DNA of 64,000 nt from Aurelia coerulea (GCA_039566865.1 CM076948.1:16813001-16877000), one strand, 5' to 3'. Numbered from the stretch's first letter, positions 17,269 through 29,116 are shown. Notes: a model not told the origin generated them from the sequence alone. Numbers and translations: made by a program.

Positions 17269-20200
17269 TTAGCAACAAATACTACACTTGCAAGTTGGCC
17301 CATCCCATTGTTTTATTAGTCTCTTAAATGTTTGAATGTTTTCGGCTAATTTAATATTTTTGGGCAAAGCATTCCAAATTTGTGGTCCTAACGATAAGAG
17401 GCTTTTTGAACCAAAAGTAACTTGGTTTGGTCTATGATGGATTAATTCGTTTTGGTTCCTTGCTGACCTTGTTGGTTGTTTTAGTTTGAAAATATCCTGC
17501 ATAAAAGGAGGATTTAGTTTTGAGACAGTTTTATAGATTTCAATACAAAGAGTTCTGAGACGGCTGATTCTCATCGTGCATTTCCCAGCCTTGGAAAGTA
17601 AGTCGTCATAAGAGCTTGTAGAGTCATTGTAAAGAAATCTAAGAGCTCGCTCGTGGATCTTCTCAATTTTTTTCGCTGATTTTTCAGAGGAAAAATGCCA
17701 GACCAAAGGGCAGTAATTAAAATTTGAAAAAACGAAGCTTTGGATCAATATCTCTTTGGCTTTAAATTCCATAAAACCCTTAAGTCTTTTCAGTGCGTTT
17801 AGCTGCGCAGCGGCTTTCCTACATAGATCGGAAATGTGGTCGTCAAAGGTTAGTCTGTGATCGATTTTTACCCCCAGAAGTTTTACTGCATTTTCAGATT
17901 GAATTTGTTTGCCTTTTATGGTTAGTTTTTCCCCAATTGTGTCATCTCTACCCTTTGTTACTACGATGGCATGGAATTTGTCCGGATTTGCAATCATTTG
18001 GTTCCTTTCAAGCCAATCTACAGCAACATTTGATTCCTGTTCCAGTATTCTAACCAGGTTTGGGAATGATTTTGAAAAAGTCGTAAGGGTATTATCGTCT
18101 GCATAATTATGTAAAGTAGCTTTCTCTATATAAAGATAAAGATCGTTTATGTATAAGTTAAACAAGATTGGACCAAGAACAGATCCTTGCGGTACACCAG
18201 AAAGCACGAGTTGGAAAGTACTATACGTGTTGTTAATACGCACTGACTGTTGTCTACGTTTCAAGTATGAGTAGATATAAACGAGTGCATCTTCATGAAA
18301 ACCATACGCAGATAATTTTGCAACAAGTAGATCATGTGGGATACAGTCAAATGCTTTCGAAAGGTCCATCATTACGGCCCCCACAATATTATCATTGTCA
18401 AGGTTTAGTCTCCATTCTTCGATCATTCTTATCAGGACATGCTGTGTGCTATATTGCTGTCTATATGCCGCTATAAACTTTGAAAGACAAAGATCAAGAT
18501 GAGGAATGAGTTGATCTTTGATTATTTTTTCATAGATTTTCGAAAAAGCGCTCAACACGCTGACGGGACGAAAGTTTTTCTCCGTTGTACGAAGTGGCTC
18601 ACCCTTATCTAATGGAGTAACGGCTGCTCGCTTTCCTTTATCTGGAAACTTGCATTTCTTAAAGCTATTATTTATTGCATCTGTTAGGGGTATGGTCAGT
18701 TCTTCCGAAGCTAAAAGCAAAAGTTTGGGGGGAATTTGGTCCTCTCCAGTTGACTTTTTACTATCTATGTTTTGTAGCAATTTCCTTACTTCATTTGGTT
18801 CAACTGCACGAAATGAAAAGATTGAAAACTGGTTATCTAGATTTTGAAGTATAGCTAATACACTAGGGTGATTGGCATATTTTTCGAGAATCTGTTTCAC
18901 GATATCTCTATCACTAGTTTGTTCATTTGTGTCTGCTAGGCTTTGTGGCTTTTTCCCACTTGATTTCTCGACGATGTTAATGTAATGATCATTAAATGTT
19001 TCAGCAAGCTCGTGGTCTTCTGTAATAATCTTATCATCTTTTACAAGCAATATGTCGTTCCCTGATAAGCCTCCTTTATTTGTCAGGAATGGTTTAACTA
19101 ACTTCCAAAAGTCCTTATTTGTCATTACCCCATTTTCTGTCACCCTTCTGAAATGATTCTTGATTGCTTTCTTCCTTAGGGAAACGCATTTGTTTCTCTG
19201 TTTTTTAAAATTTAGTTCATTTTCTCTGGTCCGGTTTTTCTTGAATTTTTTCTGTAGACGAGATCTGTTATAGATTTCTTTTCTCCATGTTTTATTCATA
19301 AAAGGCGCATCATTCCCTCTGACGGTTTTGGTTCGTAGAGGAGCATGTTTATCTACGATCTTACGAAACTTGCATACCAGATCCTCATAGGCCAGATTTG
19401 GATCATCGGAAATACATGCGAGGTTAGCGTTCTTTACATCCGACAAGAAACTTGCTGGGGAGAATTTTTTGTAACTTCTATAAACAATCTTTTTTGGCTT
19501 AAGGCGGGGAATACATGACTTCATGCATGTGGCTATTAAAGAATGGCAGTCACTTAATCCGGTTTCAAAAGCAGATGTCTTTTGAAAATTTCGTTTGCGA
19601 TTTGTGAGAATCACGTCTATGGAAGAGCTATGATCCCCTGTAAAACAGGTTTTGTCCTTTACTAAATTATCAAGACCAAAAACGTCGCAGAACTCTTTGA
19701 GATTCTCAAACCCAGGGTGTCTACGATTTTGCCAGTCTATGTTTATGTCGCCTATGATAATAACATTTTCGTATTTGTCTAGAGCTTTATTTATGCAGGA
19801 TGATAGTTCTTGGAAAAGCGTTGTGATATTTGATGAAACAGGGGGTCTATAAATGGCAAAAATGGCCCACTTCTTTTTATTTACATTTAGCTCCGTGCAA
19901 ATCATTTCTAACTGTTCACTCTCTAAAGTTGGCACTCTATTACATATAACTCCTTTTCTGTTAAACTGCAAAAGTCCTCCACCATGCTCATTTCTGTCCC
20001 TTCGAAGAGGAATTTGGTAATTTTCAACAATAAAATTTTGAGTTGGAAAATCATTGTTTAATTTAGTTTCTGCTACCACCAGAATATCTGGCAGAGCTCT
20101 TTGCAGTATCTCCCTAAGATCAAAGATCTTGTTTCGTAAACTATTTATGTTTAGATACGTAATTAATGGATTGTTTGTATTCTTGTGACGCAGCTTAATC

Positions 20201-20355
20201 AATTCCTCTAATTCATAAAGTTCTTCCTGAATGTTTTCCATGCTTTCATTGTTACCTGAAATATGCTCCCCTCTTGTGGGGGTGGTTGAATTGCTTAGTA
20301 ATTCTGCAGATGGCAAAATAGAATTTATAGATGACAAACTAGATGAAATGTCCAT
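17269..20355 (-). CDS. LINE C ORF2: endonuclease and reverse transcriptase (1028 aa)
   Basis: The enzyme carries out target-primed reverse transcription. EN (about residues 60-300): TYLNINSLRNKIFD, VVAETKLNNDFPT, AIYRPP, IIGDINIDWQNR, TGLSDCHSLIAT. RT (about residues 480-760): KNFRPVSVLSAFSKIYEKII, VMMDLSKAFDCIPHDLL, LSGVPQGSVLGPILF, the catalytic NYADDNTL, then AVKLLGVKIDHRLTFDDHI. The C-terminus is WDGPTCKCSICC, a small Cys cluster shared in pattern with LINE D (WHGNTCICRLC). No stop or frameshift was seen and the length is normal for the family. The start Met lies 16 bp after the ORF1 stop. Confidence 0.93.
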   Translation of the reverse strand: MDISSSLSSINSILPSAELLSNSTTPTRGEHISGNNESMENIQEELYELEELIKLRHKNTNNPLITYLNINSLRNKIFDLREILQRALPDILVVAETKLNNDFPTQNFIVENYQIPLRRDRNEHGGGLLQFNRKGVICNRVPTLESEQLEMICTELNVNKKKWAIFAIYRPPVSSNITTLFQELSSCINKALDKYENVIIIGDINIDWQNRRHPGFENLKEFCDVFGLDNLVKDKTCFTGDHSSSIDVILTNRKRNFQKTSAFETGLSDCHSLIATCMKSCIPRLKPKKIVYRSYKKFSPASFLSDVKNANLACISDDPNLAYEDLVCKFRKIVDKHAPLRTKTVRGNDAPFMNKTWRKEIYNRSRLQKKFKKNRTRENELNFKKQRNKCVSLRKKAIKNHFRRVTENGVMTNKDFWKLVKPFLTNKGGLSGNDILLVKDDKIITEDHELAETFNDHYINIVEKSSGKKPQSLADTNEQTSDRDIVKQILEKYANHPSVLAILQNLDNQFSIFSFRAVEPNEVRKLLQNIDSKKSTGEDQIPPKLLLLASEELTIPLTDAINNSFKKCKFPDKGKRAAVTPLDKGEPLRTTEKNFRPVSVLSAFSKIYEKIIKDQLIPHLDLCLSKFIAAYRQQYSTQHVLIRMIEEWRLNLDNDNIVGAVMMDLSKAFDCIPHDLLVAKLSAYGFHEDALVYIYSYLKRRQQSVRINNTYSTFQLVLSGVPQGSVLGPILFNLYINDLYLYIEKATLHNYADDNTLTTFSKSFPNLVRILEQESNVAVDWLERNQMIANPDKFHAIVVTKGRDDTIGEKLTIKGKQIQSENAVKLLGVKIDHRLTFDDHISDLCRKAAAQLNALKRLKGFMEFKAKEILIQSFVFSNFNYCPLVWHFSSEKSAKKIEKIHERALRFLYNDSTSSYDDLLSKAGKCTMRISRLRTLCIEIYKTVSKLNPPFMQDIFKLKQPTRSARNQNELIHHRPNQVTFGSKSLLSLGPQIWNALPKNIKLAENIQTFKRLIKQWDGPTCKCSICC

Positions 20356-20370
20356 ACTGTTATACGACAG

Positions 20371-20605
20371 TCAGTTTTGTGTTAAATACCTTGTAAAATT
20401 TTCTGTGATAACTTTAGTTCCATATTGATTTAGATGTAGACCCCATTTATTCAAATGAGCTATATTCAAGTTGTCATGATTTATGAAACCAATTTGACTC
20501 CCTCTTAATGTTTCCAAAAGCAAGACATTTACCTCTCTTCTCTTCGATTCCAGTTCTGGGGAGTCGGTTCTTCTAATTAGTCCCGACGGTAGTTGGTAGT
20601 TGAAT
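20371..20605 (-). pseudogene. LINE C ORF1 esterase, C-terminal remnant
   Basis: SGLIRRTDSPELESKRREV, NHDNLNIAHLNKWGLHLN and a stop at 20371-20373 correspond to the last third of the SGNH esterase. The GDS block and everything before it are missing. Upstream sequence near 20590-20630 has short GGTAGTTG repeats marking the truncation. Confidence 0.75.
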
Positions 20606-21339
20606 CGACGGTAGTTGGACGGTTTGCTGCAGAGGCTGTAGAGTCTTGTCACATTTTATCGAAATTATCGTGGAAAGAAATTGGATTTGTGGTGAAGTTA
20701 TTCGTTAATGTATCTGCTGGTTATTATTGTGAAAAAGAGAGATTTAATGCCGATTACTGGGATTTTGCTGCGGCTGAAAGTAATGCCCATTAGCTTTCTT
20801 CGCAGCAAATAGCTTTAATTCGTTTAGGATTTTCTAAAATCACACAAACAAATATTTTCATGTTATTCCTGGACATAATTCACGTAACATGTAAAATTTT
20901 GAAAGCTATATCTTATTTGTAGCGTTCCTGAAGAATTCTTGAACATATGCCAATTTTCGAAGGAATGAAATTCGATGTAACGCCGATCCCTGACGACATT
21001 TTAACCAAATGCAGAAAAACAAATGTGGAATGAGGCCTCTCGAGTCGATTCGTGGTAAAACCAGCTCTGTATCTTTATTACTCGAATATCCATTTTTTTT
21101 TTCGTGAAGGTACTCGAAAATTTATCTCGAAAGCCTTATTTTCAGTCATGTGATCGGAATACGACGATATCATTGGCTTATAAGCGTGAAATTGGAAGAT
21201 TCGCAGGTTTCCCTGTGCACTATTGAAAGATTTGACTCATATGCTGTTCTTGTGTTATTCTCAGGCCCCACTCACCCACTGGGAATTTTCTTCATTTTTC
21301 ATGAATTTCGGCTCTCAATTTCGATGTGCTTTAGGAATT
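20606..21339. other. AT-rich interval with a shared dispersed repeat
   Basis: No coding sequence is supported. About 21085-21200 is a diverged copy of the sequence at 57480-57590 (shared words: TTTTCG, GGTACT, ATCTCGAA, GACGATATCATTGGCT-like). The rest is unassigned. Confidence 0.45.
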
Positions 21340-21562
21340 TGCTCAGACCAAAAAGCGAAAGCTCTGGTTTGCAAGTGGACGCAAATTTGAGCTTTCAAGA
21401 TTGATATTTCTGCTCTCAAAGCACCAATACCAAAAACCGAGGTATCTGTGTTCAAATTAACTATCGAGGAACATTTTGAGATTGATTAGCCATTGATTAA
21501 AGCTAAGTTCACATCGCTAGAGTCAACCAAATCTGTATACATATTTTTTTGGACACCCGGTA
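21340..21562. mobile_element. Half of a mariner-like long-TIR element (right arm only)
   Basis: It ends GGACACCCGG followed by TA, and inward it resembles the right arm of the 21816-22802 element (AAAGCTCTGGTTTG, CACCAATA, GGTATCTGTGTTCAA, AACTATCGA). No left end was found upstream, so it is a partial or strongly diverged copy. Confidence 0.6.
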
Positions 21563-21815
21563 GATTACACCTAAATATGCAATTACAACATGCTACACGC
21601 ATATGAACGATTTTTACTGATAGATGCAAACAGACAAACAATCAAAGGACCCTTGGGGGGACTCACATGCCTTTAGCCAACCTTTCAGTTGCAGCGAATA
21701 TCCTCAGCTAATGTAGCCTACAAGTAGACCCATTGGATAATGGTTCTACACGTAGGCTATTGCCAATGGCGTGACAATAATAGCAGGGTCACATATTGGC
21801 ACTTGTAATAACATA

Positions 21816-22802
21816 CCGGGTGTCCCAGAAAAAACGCAACGGATTTGATCGGGATTAGCGACAAGAATTTAGGCCCAATCAATGCAAAATAATTTTTGAT
21901 ATAATCCTCGATAGCTAATTTGAAGATAGATACCTTGTTTGTTGATATTGAGGCATGGAGAGTTCGAAGATCAATCTTGAAAATCCAAATTTGCTTCCAT
22001 CTCCAAACCAGAGGCTTCGGGTTTTGACCTTACTGAAAACGCGCTCGAGGAATCTCCACAGTCATATGCAAAGTGACGTAATGTGAGCATGCCAAGGCAC
22101 ACATATTTAGGCACACATTTCAGTTGAAATTTGAAAGCTAAAAATTGACAAACATCACAATGCCGAAGGAAAAATTCACAAAGGAACATATTTCTACAAT
22201 CATAGTGCACCTGCAAAGGAGCCAAGCACAAATGAGCATTTTTAAGGATCTTATCTATGAATAATTTTCCCTTGGGTATATTTGATTTCTTGCTTCATAA
22301 TAATTCGAAGAAAGATTATACAAAATGCATTTCAATAATGTCATGAAGATTGCAAGAACTAATTCATTTTTCATACCCAAGCAAACTACATAGCGGATTG
22401 CTCTCTTTTATGAGATAGATGCAATGCTAACTTCTCGAAACTTTTGAAGTATAAAAAAAGATGTCTTTTCCGGACAAAATTAATGAATTTGATTGAATTT
22501 CTATTCAAATATTTTCCTCAGCATGAGGCTTTATTCTCTTATTTCACGGTAATTCAGGAGATTCCCCAAAAGAGCGCGTTTGCAGTTTAGGCTAACAACC
22601 ACAAGCTCTGGTTTGGAGGTTCGGGCAAATTTCAACTTTGAATATTAATATTCCAACTCTCCATGCACCAATATCAACAAACAAGGTATCTATGTTCAAG
22701 TTAGCTATCGAAGATTATATAAAAAATTATTGTGGATTCATTGAACGTAAATTCTTGTCGGTAGTCCCAATCAAATCCGTTGCGTTTTTTTGGGACACCG
22801 GG
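21816..22802. mobile_element. Tc1/mariner-like non-autonomous element with ~250-bp TIRs
   Basis: The ends are CCGGGTGTCCCA and its complement, flanked by TA on both sides (21814-21815, 22803-22804). The arms stay similar for about 250 bp (21816-22060 against 22550-22802), with a 490-bp AT-rich middle. No transposase was found. A 986-bp palindrome-like MITE. Confidence 0.83.
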
Positions 22803-22804
22803 TA

Positions 22805-23671
22805 GTTTGCATAGTCTGCCCCTCCTTTGAGGTTGAACGTCGAAATCTTCTCGCTAGAGTGTTCAATTTATTGCGACCTCGTTTGGATATATCGATCTTT
22901 CAAATGAGGTTTTGAGGCAGCTTTCATTATATGGTTTTATAAGACCTTCCAAAGGACCTCAACAGAAATATACCTTAGTTGACTCTACATTACATCCACG
23001 CAACTGGTTGATTAAAATCACCGTACATCCAGTTAAACGTCACTAAACAACCAAGTCCATTTTGTAAGTCGCAGAGTCCTGTCCATATATTTCTTTGGAA
23101 GCCCGTTTCACATTGGATGTTAGCCTTATATTAGAAATCTAAACCCGATAGCGAAGTTTCAAGCGATGAGTACCTTGGGTGGGGAGCAGTGACGGAGACG
23201 GTTGTTGTCATTGTTGTTCCCTCGCCTGGGGTTCTGATTGTTCACCAATATATTTTTGCCTGACATTAGACTGATTACAATTCGTCGTAAATTTCGCTCG
23301 TTTTTTATATTTTTCACTTTAACCTTTTTCGCTCAATCTACGACTCATAAAAAAGCTATGTGAAAACGAGGACAAAACTAATGTACGAGAATTCGACCGA
23401 AAATTGGTCAGTCGATTGATTGATTCGATTGATTGGTCGTGCCGCAGGGGGACTTCCCACTGGGACTTCCTAGCTGTGATGGAGGTCACGTGATTTTTCC
23501 GCGCCTTCAAACTTTTTTGGGGTGAATGAACCAGACAAACTTTACCTGTTGCGTCGCAAACATGTTTTTCATCCCATGATATTCATCGATGAATATCGAT
23601 CAACACTTGAAGATTTCATGGGATAAAAGCTGGAAGAAGGCAATCACCGATTTCACAAGAATTCACTCCTC
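22805..23671. other. Unassigned interval
   Basis: No domain, TIR or tail recognised. It has a few short inverted words (TTCATCGATGAATATCGATC near 23582), too short to call. Confidence 0.3.
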
Positions 23672-23839
23672 CTTGGCATCAGTATCGCGCGGCAAGGGGG
23701 TCAAAAATATTTCGTCGTACCTTCTTGTCGTCGTGTAATGCGACCACGAAACCCGGGTTTCGTCACTTGACACATTTACCACCACGAAACCCGGGTTTCA
23801 TCGTCGCAAAATGCAACGGTGAAATCTGGGCTTCGTGGT

Positions 23840-24050
23840 CGCAGTCAGATCTCGACGACGAAATCCGATTTCGCAGCGCAAACTCTGTTTCGAATCTCGA
23901 CGACGAAATCCCATTTCGCGGCATGACCTCGTTTTCGAATCTCGAAGACGAAATCCCGTTTCGTGGCACAACCTCCTTTTCAAATCTCGACGACGAAATC
24001 CCATTTCGCGGCACAACCTCGTTTTTGATTCACGACGACGAAATCAGGTT
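23840..24050. repeat. 45-bp tandem repeats, left arm of foldback copy 1
   Basis: The unit is CGACGACGAAATCCCATTTC plus CGCGGCACGACCTCGTTTT and a short CGAATCT join; four to five imperfect copies. Translated, it gives 15-residue repeats in several frames on both strands (for example RRRNPISRHDLVFES on plus, FENEVVPRNGISSSR on minus). Confidence 0.88.
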
Positions 24051-24084
24051 TTGTGGCACATCTTCATCTGGCTAAAGCTCAGAG

Positions 24085-25583
24085 TGAAAATCACTGATAT
24101 CCATAAGCCTTCAAACAACATAATACCAACAAACTGTAGCCTGAATATGATATAACCTCAGCAATTCACAGCTCCTCTCTCAATCTATGACAAACAGTCA
24201 ACCAAATTGTCAGTGATTTTCATAGGAAAGAGACATAACAAACAATAACTTCATTTAGATGCAATAGTTCTAGATGCAATAGATTGATTGTGATTTGGGC
24301 AACAAGAAGCATGAAGAAGTTGTTCTAATTATGCAGCTTTAGAAGAATTCACAAAAGACAGCACATTCTTTATGTGATTAAACCAAAAATCTTATATCAT
24401 ATGAAGATGATAGGACCCTCTTTGCCCTGATCTTTCCAATAACATGCAATTGTGAAAAAGAATTTTTTGTAATATACCTTCATTTCAAACAAAACTTAAT
24501 GCTCAAGAATCCTTTAAGGCATACATAACTACACAATACTAATTTATACTACCTTCTTTTTATTTCATTTACACCCTTATATGGAATAGACATATATCTA
24601 TAACTCATAGCCACTATAAATAGGCTAAAGAAATGCCCACACATCCATTGTCTGATACCACAGGTAAGTTGTCAAATACAATACAATACTGTAGATTGTA
24701 TTCTATTTCTAACTTGGAGATCTTCTACTTCTAACAGAATAATCTGCATCTGCATATGTGATCCCCTTTTCTCTGTTTTTCTAATGAGAATTGTTTCAAA
24801 CAGTGAATCTCACCTAAAACGACCACATCTTTCTTAGTTTTCTCATCAGTGTTGTCTTGTTGCTAATAATAAAACATGATTTAGGCCTAGCTATGCTTGT
24901 TCTTGTTGGGCTATCTATCTATTATTGTAGATCAGGCTCAGAAACACCATGCTGCAACTGCAGTAGAATAATAAAGTAATAAATGTTTGCTAAACCCACC
25001 AAGTCAAGTCAAATCTTTGATTGCTACTTTGCTTTACAAGCAGACATCTTTCTTTCCTTTTCCCGCCATTTATTTTCGATATTTTTTCGATCATCGATTT
25101 TATTCAATTTGTCTACTACAGCCTCGATTTGGCTATGAATGAGAGGCTTTCATTTCACAGCAAAACAAACCAGGTTACCAGGTGTGTGTCAAATGCCAAG
25201 AAGTGTCAAATGGCCTAAGTGGAAGAATTCAAGCACAAAGATCACAAAAAACTGAATTCAGATTTGGTCTCCATGATCATGAAGTTGGATCGCATTGAAG
25301 TTGCTGTATGTTTGATGCATAAGTAAAATATCAGGCCCAAAAATTCAAATATGGCAAAGTAATATGGCATGATGTGAGACTAAATATATTGTATTATAGA
25401 CTAGTGCTTTTTATCTCATCAGGACCAGGTATTATCAGCATCATCTACCACTTGCCTTTACTTAGCTCTACTTTAGGTTTAGCAGGCCAACATAATAATA
25501 CTCATCTGCACAAAAGTGAATATTTGTAATAGCAAGAAATATACTTTACTGTAAGCAGTATTATTAGCTGAATGTATAGCTAG
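24085..25583. mobile_element. 1.5-kb insertion of unknown class inside foldback copy 1
   Basis: The direct repeat AGCTCAGAG is at 24076-24084 and 25584-25592. The other arm and copy 2 show the uninterrupted order (GGCTAAAGTTCAGAGTTGTTC and similar), so this is a true insertion. The ends TGAAAATCACTG and GAATGTATAGCTAG are not inverted repeats of each other. The word TGAAAATCACTGA recurs inverted at about 24208-24220. It is AT-rich, with no ORF or tail I can name. Confidence 0.65.
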
Positions 25584-26879
25584 AGCTCAGAGTTGTTCCA
25601 CGACAAAATGCAAGGATTTGACTTCAAGGAATTTCTATCTATAAATTTTCACGAAACTGAATTATTTTCTATGTCTCTTATGCTTATTCTCTTGTTATAA
25701 AATAGCTAAAGTCGCCCAAGCAAAACTTCATAGTAAGGCTAACTGTTTGGAAACATGCATGTTCGATTATTATTTGTGCAAATCGGAAGCAATCTGTGTC
25801 CTTGCTTTCCTTTACAAACTTTGCAATATTTATAATTGCCAACCTGATTATTTATGTGCAGACAGCTATGAATTTAAATAAAAGAAATAATGTGCAAGCA
25901 AGCGATTGTTTAGTTTATATCCATTCATTTTGAGACAACAATATGAATATGCTTTTGTTTCAATTTCATTCTTTGATAAATTCAATTTCATTTGATCTTT
26001 ACTTGCGAATACATTAAGCACCAGGATTTGCCTGTGTGAAAATTCTGGAATGTGTGTATGTATGTATCATTTCCCACGTCTATTACAAATATTCACAAGT
26101 TTTATAAAGACATATGTCATCTTCCTCTTTCTGTATATTTTGGAAAAAACTCTCTTTGGAAACCAGTTGTCTTTTGGGTTCCTGAAATTCTGGATTACCT
26201 TTTTGAGTCTCAAATATGGGAAAATGTAAAAAAATCGGGAAAAACATAATTTACAAACAAAATTAAACTCAAGGATCATTACTAAAATCAAAATACTTAA
26301 ATGTCCAAATGGATTACGAGAAATCTAATCATTCATGACACCAAAGATTTCACTTCATAACCTTTGCGTAAGCTGGGTAAGAAAATTATTTTTGTGGGTC
26401 TACTTTTATGCTAGAAATTACTTTTTTGATCGATGTTTTGTAACCCAGCTTGAGCACCCCTATCCTAAATATACCTGAGTACCCCCCCCCCCCCCACGGG
26501 GATTGGAAAGACCTCAAAATACTTTGTTTTGCTGGTTTTTCACGTCAAATATGAACTGTCCTGGAAGAAGTAAGTCCTGGAAGTTTAACATCAACATAAT
26601 TTTTTCGTAGGACACTAAGAATTTGAGCTAGTGCTGAAAGTTTCGTAGAATTATCAGATGTTTAGTACTCAGAGTTCCTTACGAGTTTCATAAAATGTTC
26701 CATAGCAAAGAGCAAAGCAATCTTTCTGTTCAGTGCAAGAAACAATTAGGTTTTGTAAAATTTAGGACCGACCATAGATATAAATTCCTTGAAGTCAAAT
26801 CCTTGCATTTTGTCGCGGAACAACTCTGAACTTTAGCCAGATGAAGATGTGCCACAAAACCTGATTTCGTCGTCGTGAA

Positions 26880-27100
26880 TCAAAAATTAAGTTGGGCGCG
26901 AAATGGGATTTCGTCGTCGAGATTCGAAAACGAGGTCGTGCCGCGAAATGGGATTTCGTCGTCGAGATTCGAAAACGAGGTCGTGCTGCGAAATGGAATT
27001 TCGTCGTCGAGATTCGAAACGAGGTCGTGCCGCGAAATGGGATTTCGTCGTCGAGTTTCGAAAAGGAGGTTGCGCCGCGAAATCAGATTTCGTCGCCGAG
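26880..27100. repeat. 45-bp tandem repeats, right arm of foldback copy 1
   Basis: Inverse orientation of the same unit, five copies. The fourth has lost one base (GAAACGAGG for GAAAACGAGG), which shifts the reading frame of that unit. Confidence 0.88.
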
Positions 27101-27714
27101 ATCTGACTGCGACCACGAAACCCAGATTTCACCGTTGCATTTTGCGACGACGAAACCCGGGTTTCGTGGTGGTAAATGTGTCAAGTGACGAAACCCGGGT
27201 TTCGTGGTCGCATTACACGACGACAAGAAGGTACGACGAAACATTTTTGACCCCCTTTCCGCGCGATACATCAGGGTTGCCATTTGGCCGATTTGTATCA
27301 CGCGGCAAGGGGGTCAAAAATGTTTCGTCGTACCTTCTTGTCGTCGTGTAATGCGACCACGAAACCGGGCTTCGTCACTTGGCACATTTACCACCACGAA
27401 ACCCGGGTTTCATCGTCGCAAAATGCAACGGTGAAATCTGGGTTTCGTGGTCGCAGTCAGATCTCGACAACGAAATCCGATTTCGCGGCGCAACCTCCTT
27501 TTCGAATCTCTACGACGAAATTCCATTTCGCGGCACGACCTCATTTCGAAACTCGACGACGAAATTCCATTTCGCGGCACGACCTCGTTATTATTATTAT
27601 TATTATTAACAATTTCTTTTACGTTGGCAAGATAAAAAAAATATATATAGCTAATAAGCTAATTAACGCCAACAAATAAGTTAAAACTTAATGTACAATT
27701 TTCTACTTTAAAAC

Positions 27715-28396
27715 CTACAAAAACCCTAAATCTTTAATGAAAACTTTGCACAATCTGCAGATGCAAGTATTTCCATGCCATAATTTTATTTTTCGCTTGA
27801 ATTCAAATAATGTGTTGGAATCTTTAATTTCCTTTGGCAACGAGGACCACAAAAGGTGACCTCTGTACTGAATATTTTCTATTCCGTATGTTGTTGTCTT
27901 TATATTTGGCAACTGCAAATGATTCTCACTTCTCAAACTGTAGTGAATATTTCTCTCAGTAAAAATGTTTTTCATAAATGTTGGATTTAGATTGTTTTTT
28001 GTTTTGAATATTTCAAGCATTAGCAATTGCAGATTGTGCTGATGAATGGTAACATATTTTTTCTTCAACTTTTCTAGCTCTGATATACTATCTCTGCATA
28101 CCAATCGCAGTGCTCTTTCGTGAATGCGATTTAATTTTGAATTAGTTGCCCTATCATTAAACATCCATACAAGTGGGCAATAATTGAATTGTGCCCTGAT
28201 GAAGGAATTCATTAAAATTTCTGATTTGATAGGATCAATGTAATTAGACAAGCGAGCCAGTGCGTGAAGCTTTTGGTTGGCCTTTTTATATAAATCTTCA
28301 ACATGTTTTTTGAAACTTAATTTCTTATCAAAAGTCACACCTAGCAGCTTTTCATAATCACTTTCCTTAATTCTTGAATTTCCAATTGTGACCGTT
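27715..28396 (-). pseudogene. LINE D RT thumb and C-terminus
   Basis: YEKLLGVTFDKKLSFKKHV, FNYCPLVWMFNDRA and HERALRLVCRD form the thumb. The C-terminal WHGNTCICRLC resembles the Cys cluster ending LINE C. Minus-strand GACAAAAGCACCGAAAC-type sequence before the hAT and ACGGTCACAATTGG after it join in frame when one TSD is removed. Confidence 0.87.
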
Positions 28397-29116
28397 GTTT
28401 CGGTCAGGGGCGAAAATTGAGGGGGGTGTGGAGGGGTGTGACACCCCCCAATCTCAAATTTTGCGGATTTCGCAGGGCAATTGAAGATTTTGCAGGGCGC
28501 CAAAAAGAATTTTATTACGGCGCAGCAACCGCGAAACAAGTCTTGCAGTCATGCTAAGCTGTCTTGAAATTTGCAATCAGTTGTCAATTTCGGAATTGTT
28601 TCAAACGCAAATTTTACCTGACAAAACGCAAAACCAACCAATATTAGGGGCACATAACTGCAGGTTAGTCGTAGTGACTGACATCTCCAGCTTGGTAGAG
28701 AAGGTCTTTCAAAAATGCTGTGTGCAGCACTCATTTAACTATATTAACCAATCCTTTTTTATGTGGCAACAGCCCTTTCGAGGCAATCGCTGTCTTTCAT
28801 GGCAACTTTGCTCAGTTGATCAATCTAATGTCCAGGCATTGTCCTACTTTGAAGGAATGGTTCGAAAACAAACGTTTGAAGCCTTAGAGCACTAAATACA
28901 CCAGCGCAGGATCTCAAAACGAGTTGGTGCATTTGCTTGCTGAGGATGTCAGAAGGCAGAAGCAGGATAAAAACTGAAATCGCTGCGCCAGGAATCCACT
29001 CTGTGTCTGCCGATCAGGAACGTAGGAAGCATCTCAAACCGGGTGGGGGGCACGACACGTCAAGGGTACTTTTTTCATTAAGCCAAAGGGGCACTTGCTT
29101 AAAATAGAAAGGGCAC

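Larger units (their letters stand above)
17137..20605 (-). mobile_element. LINE C: CR1/L2-like element with intact ORF2
   Basis: The 3' end on this strand is an AAAC repeat (plus-strand TTTG run at 17140-17163). ORF2 is uninterrupted. Upstream, only the last part of the ORF1 esterase remains, so the copy is 5' truncated near 20600. Compared with all other LINEs in the window it has the fewest lesions and is likely the most recent insertion. Confidence 0.9.
23683..27268. mobile_element. Foldback element copy 1 (6-bp TSD, 45-bp repeat arms)
   Basis: The TIR starts TATCGCGCGGCAAGGGGGTC. The TSD is CATCAG (23677-23682, 27269-27274). The left arm is 23683-24084 plus 25593-25646 and the right arm is 26784-27268, inverted, about 460-485 bp each. 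Each arm has a unique outer part with ACGAAACCCGGGTTTC palindromes and an inner array of 45-bp repeats. The middle (25647-26783) has no recognised ORF. A 1.5-kb insert sits in the left arm. Net size about 2.08 kb. Confidence 0.88.

Noticed and set aside
23763..24155. Arg-rich and Asn/Gly/Ser repeat proteins in the foldback arms (also 26875-27679, 35286-35738)
   Set aside because: The frames exist because the 45-bp unit is a multiple of three and lacks stops in most frames. They occur on both strands and in arms, so coding is not supported.
24600..24720. Tandem or CRISPR-like repeats in AT-rich stretches
   Set aside because: No regular unit or spacer pattern. The organism is evidently a metazoan.
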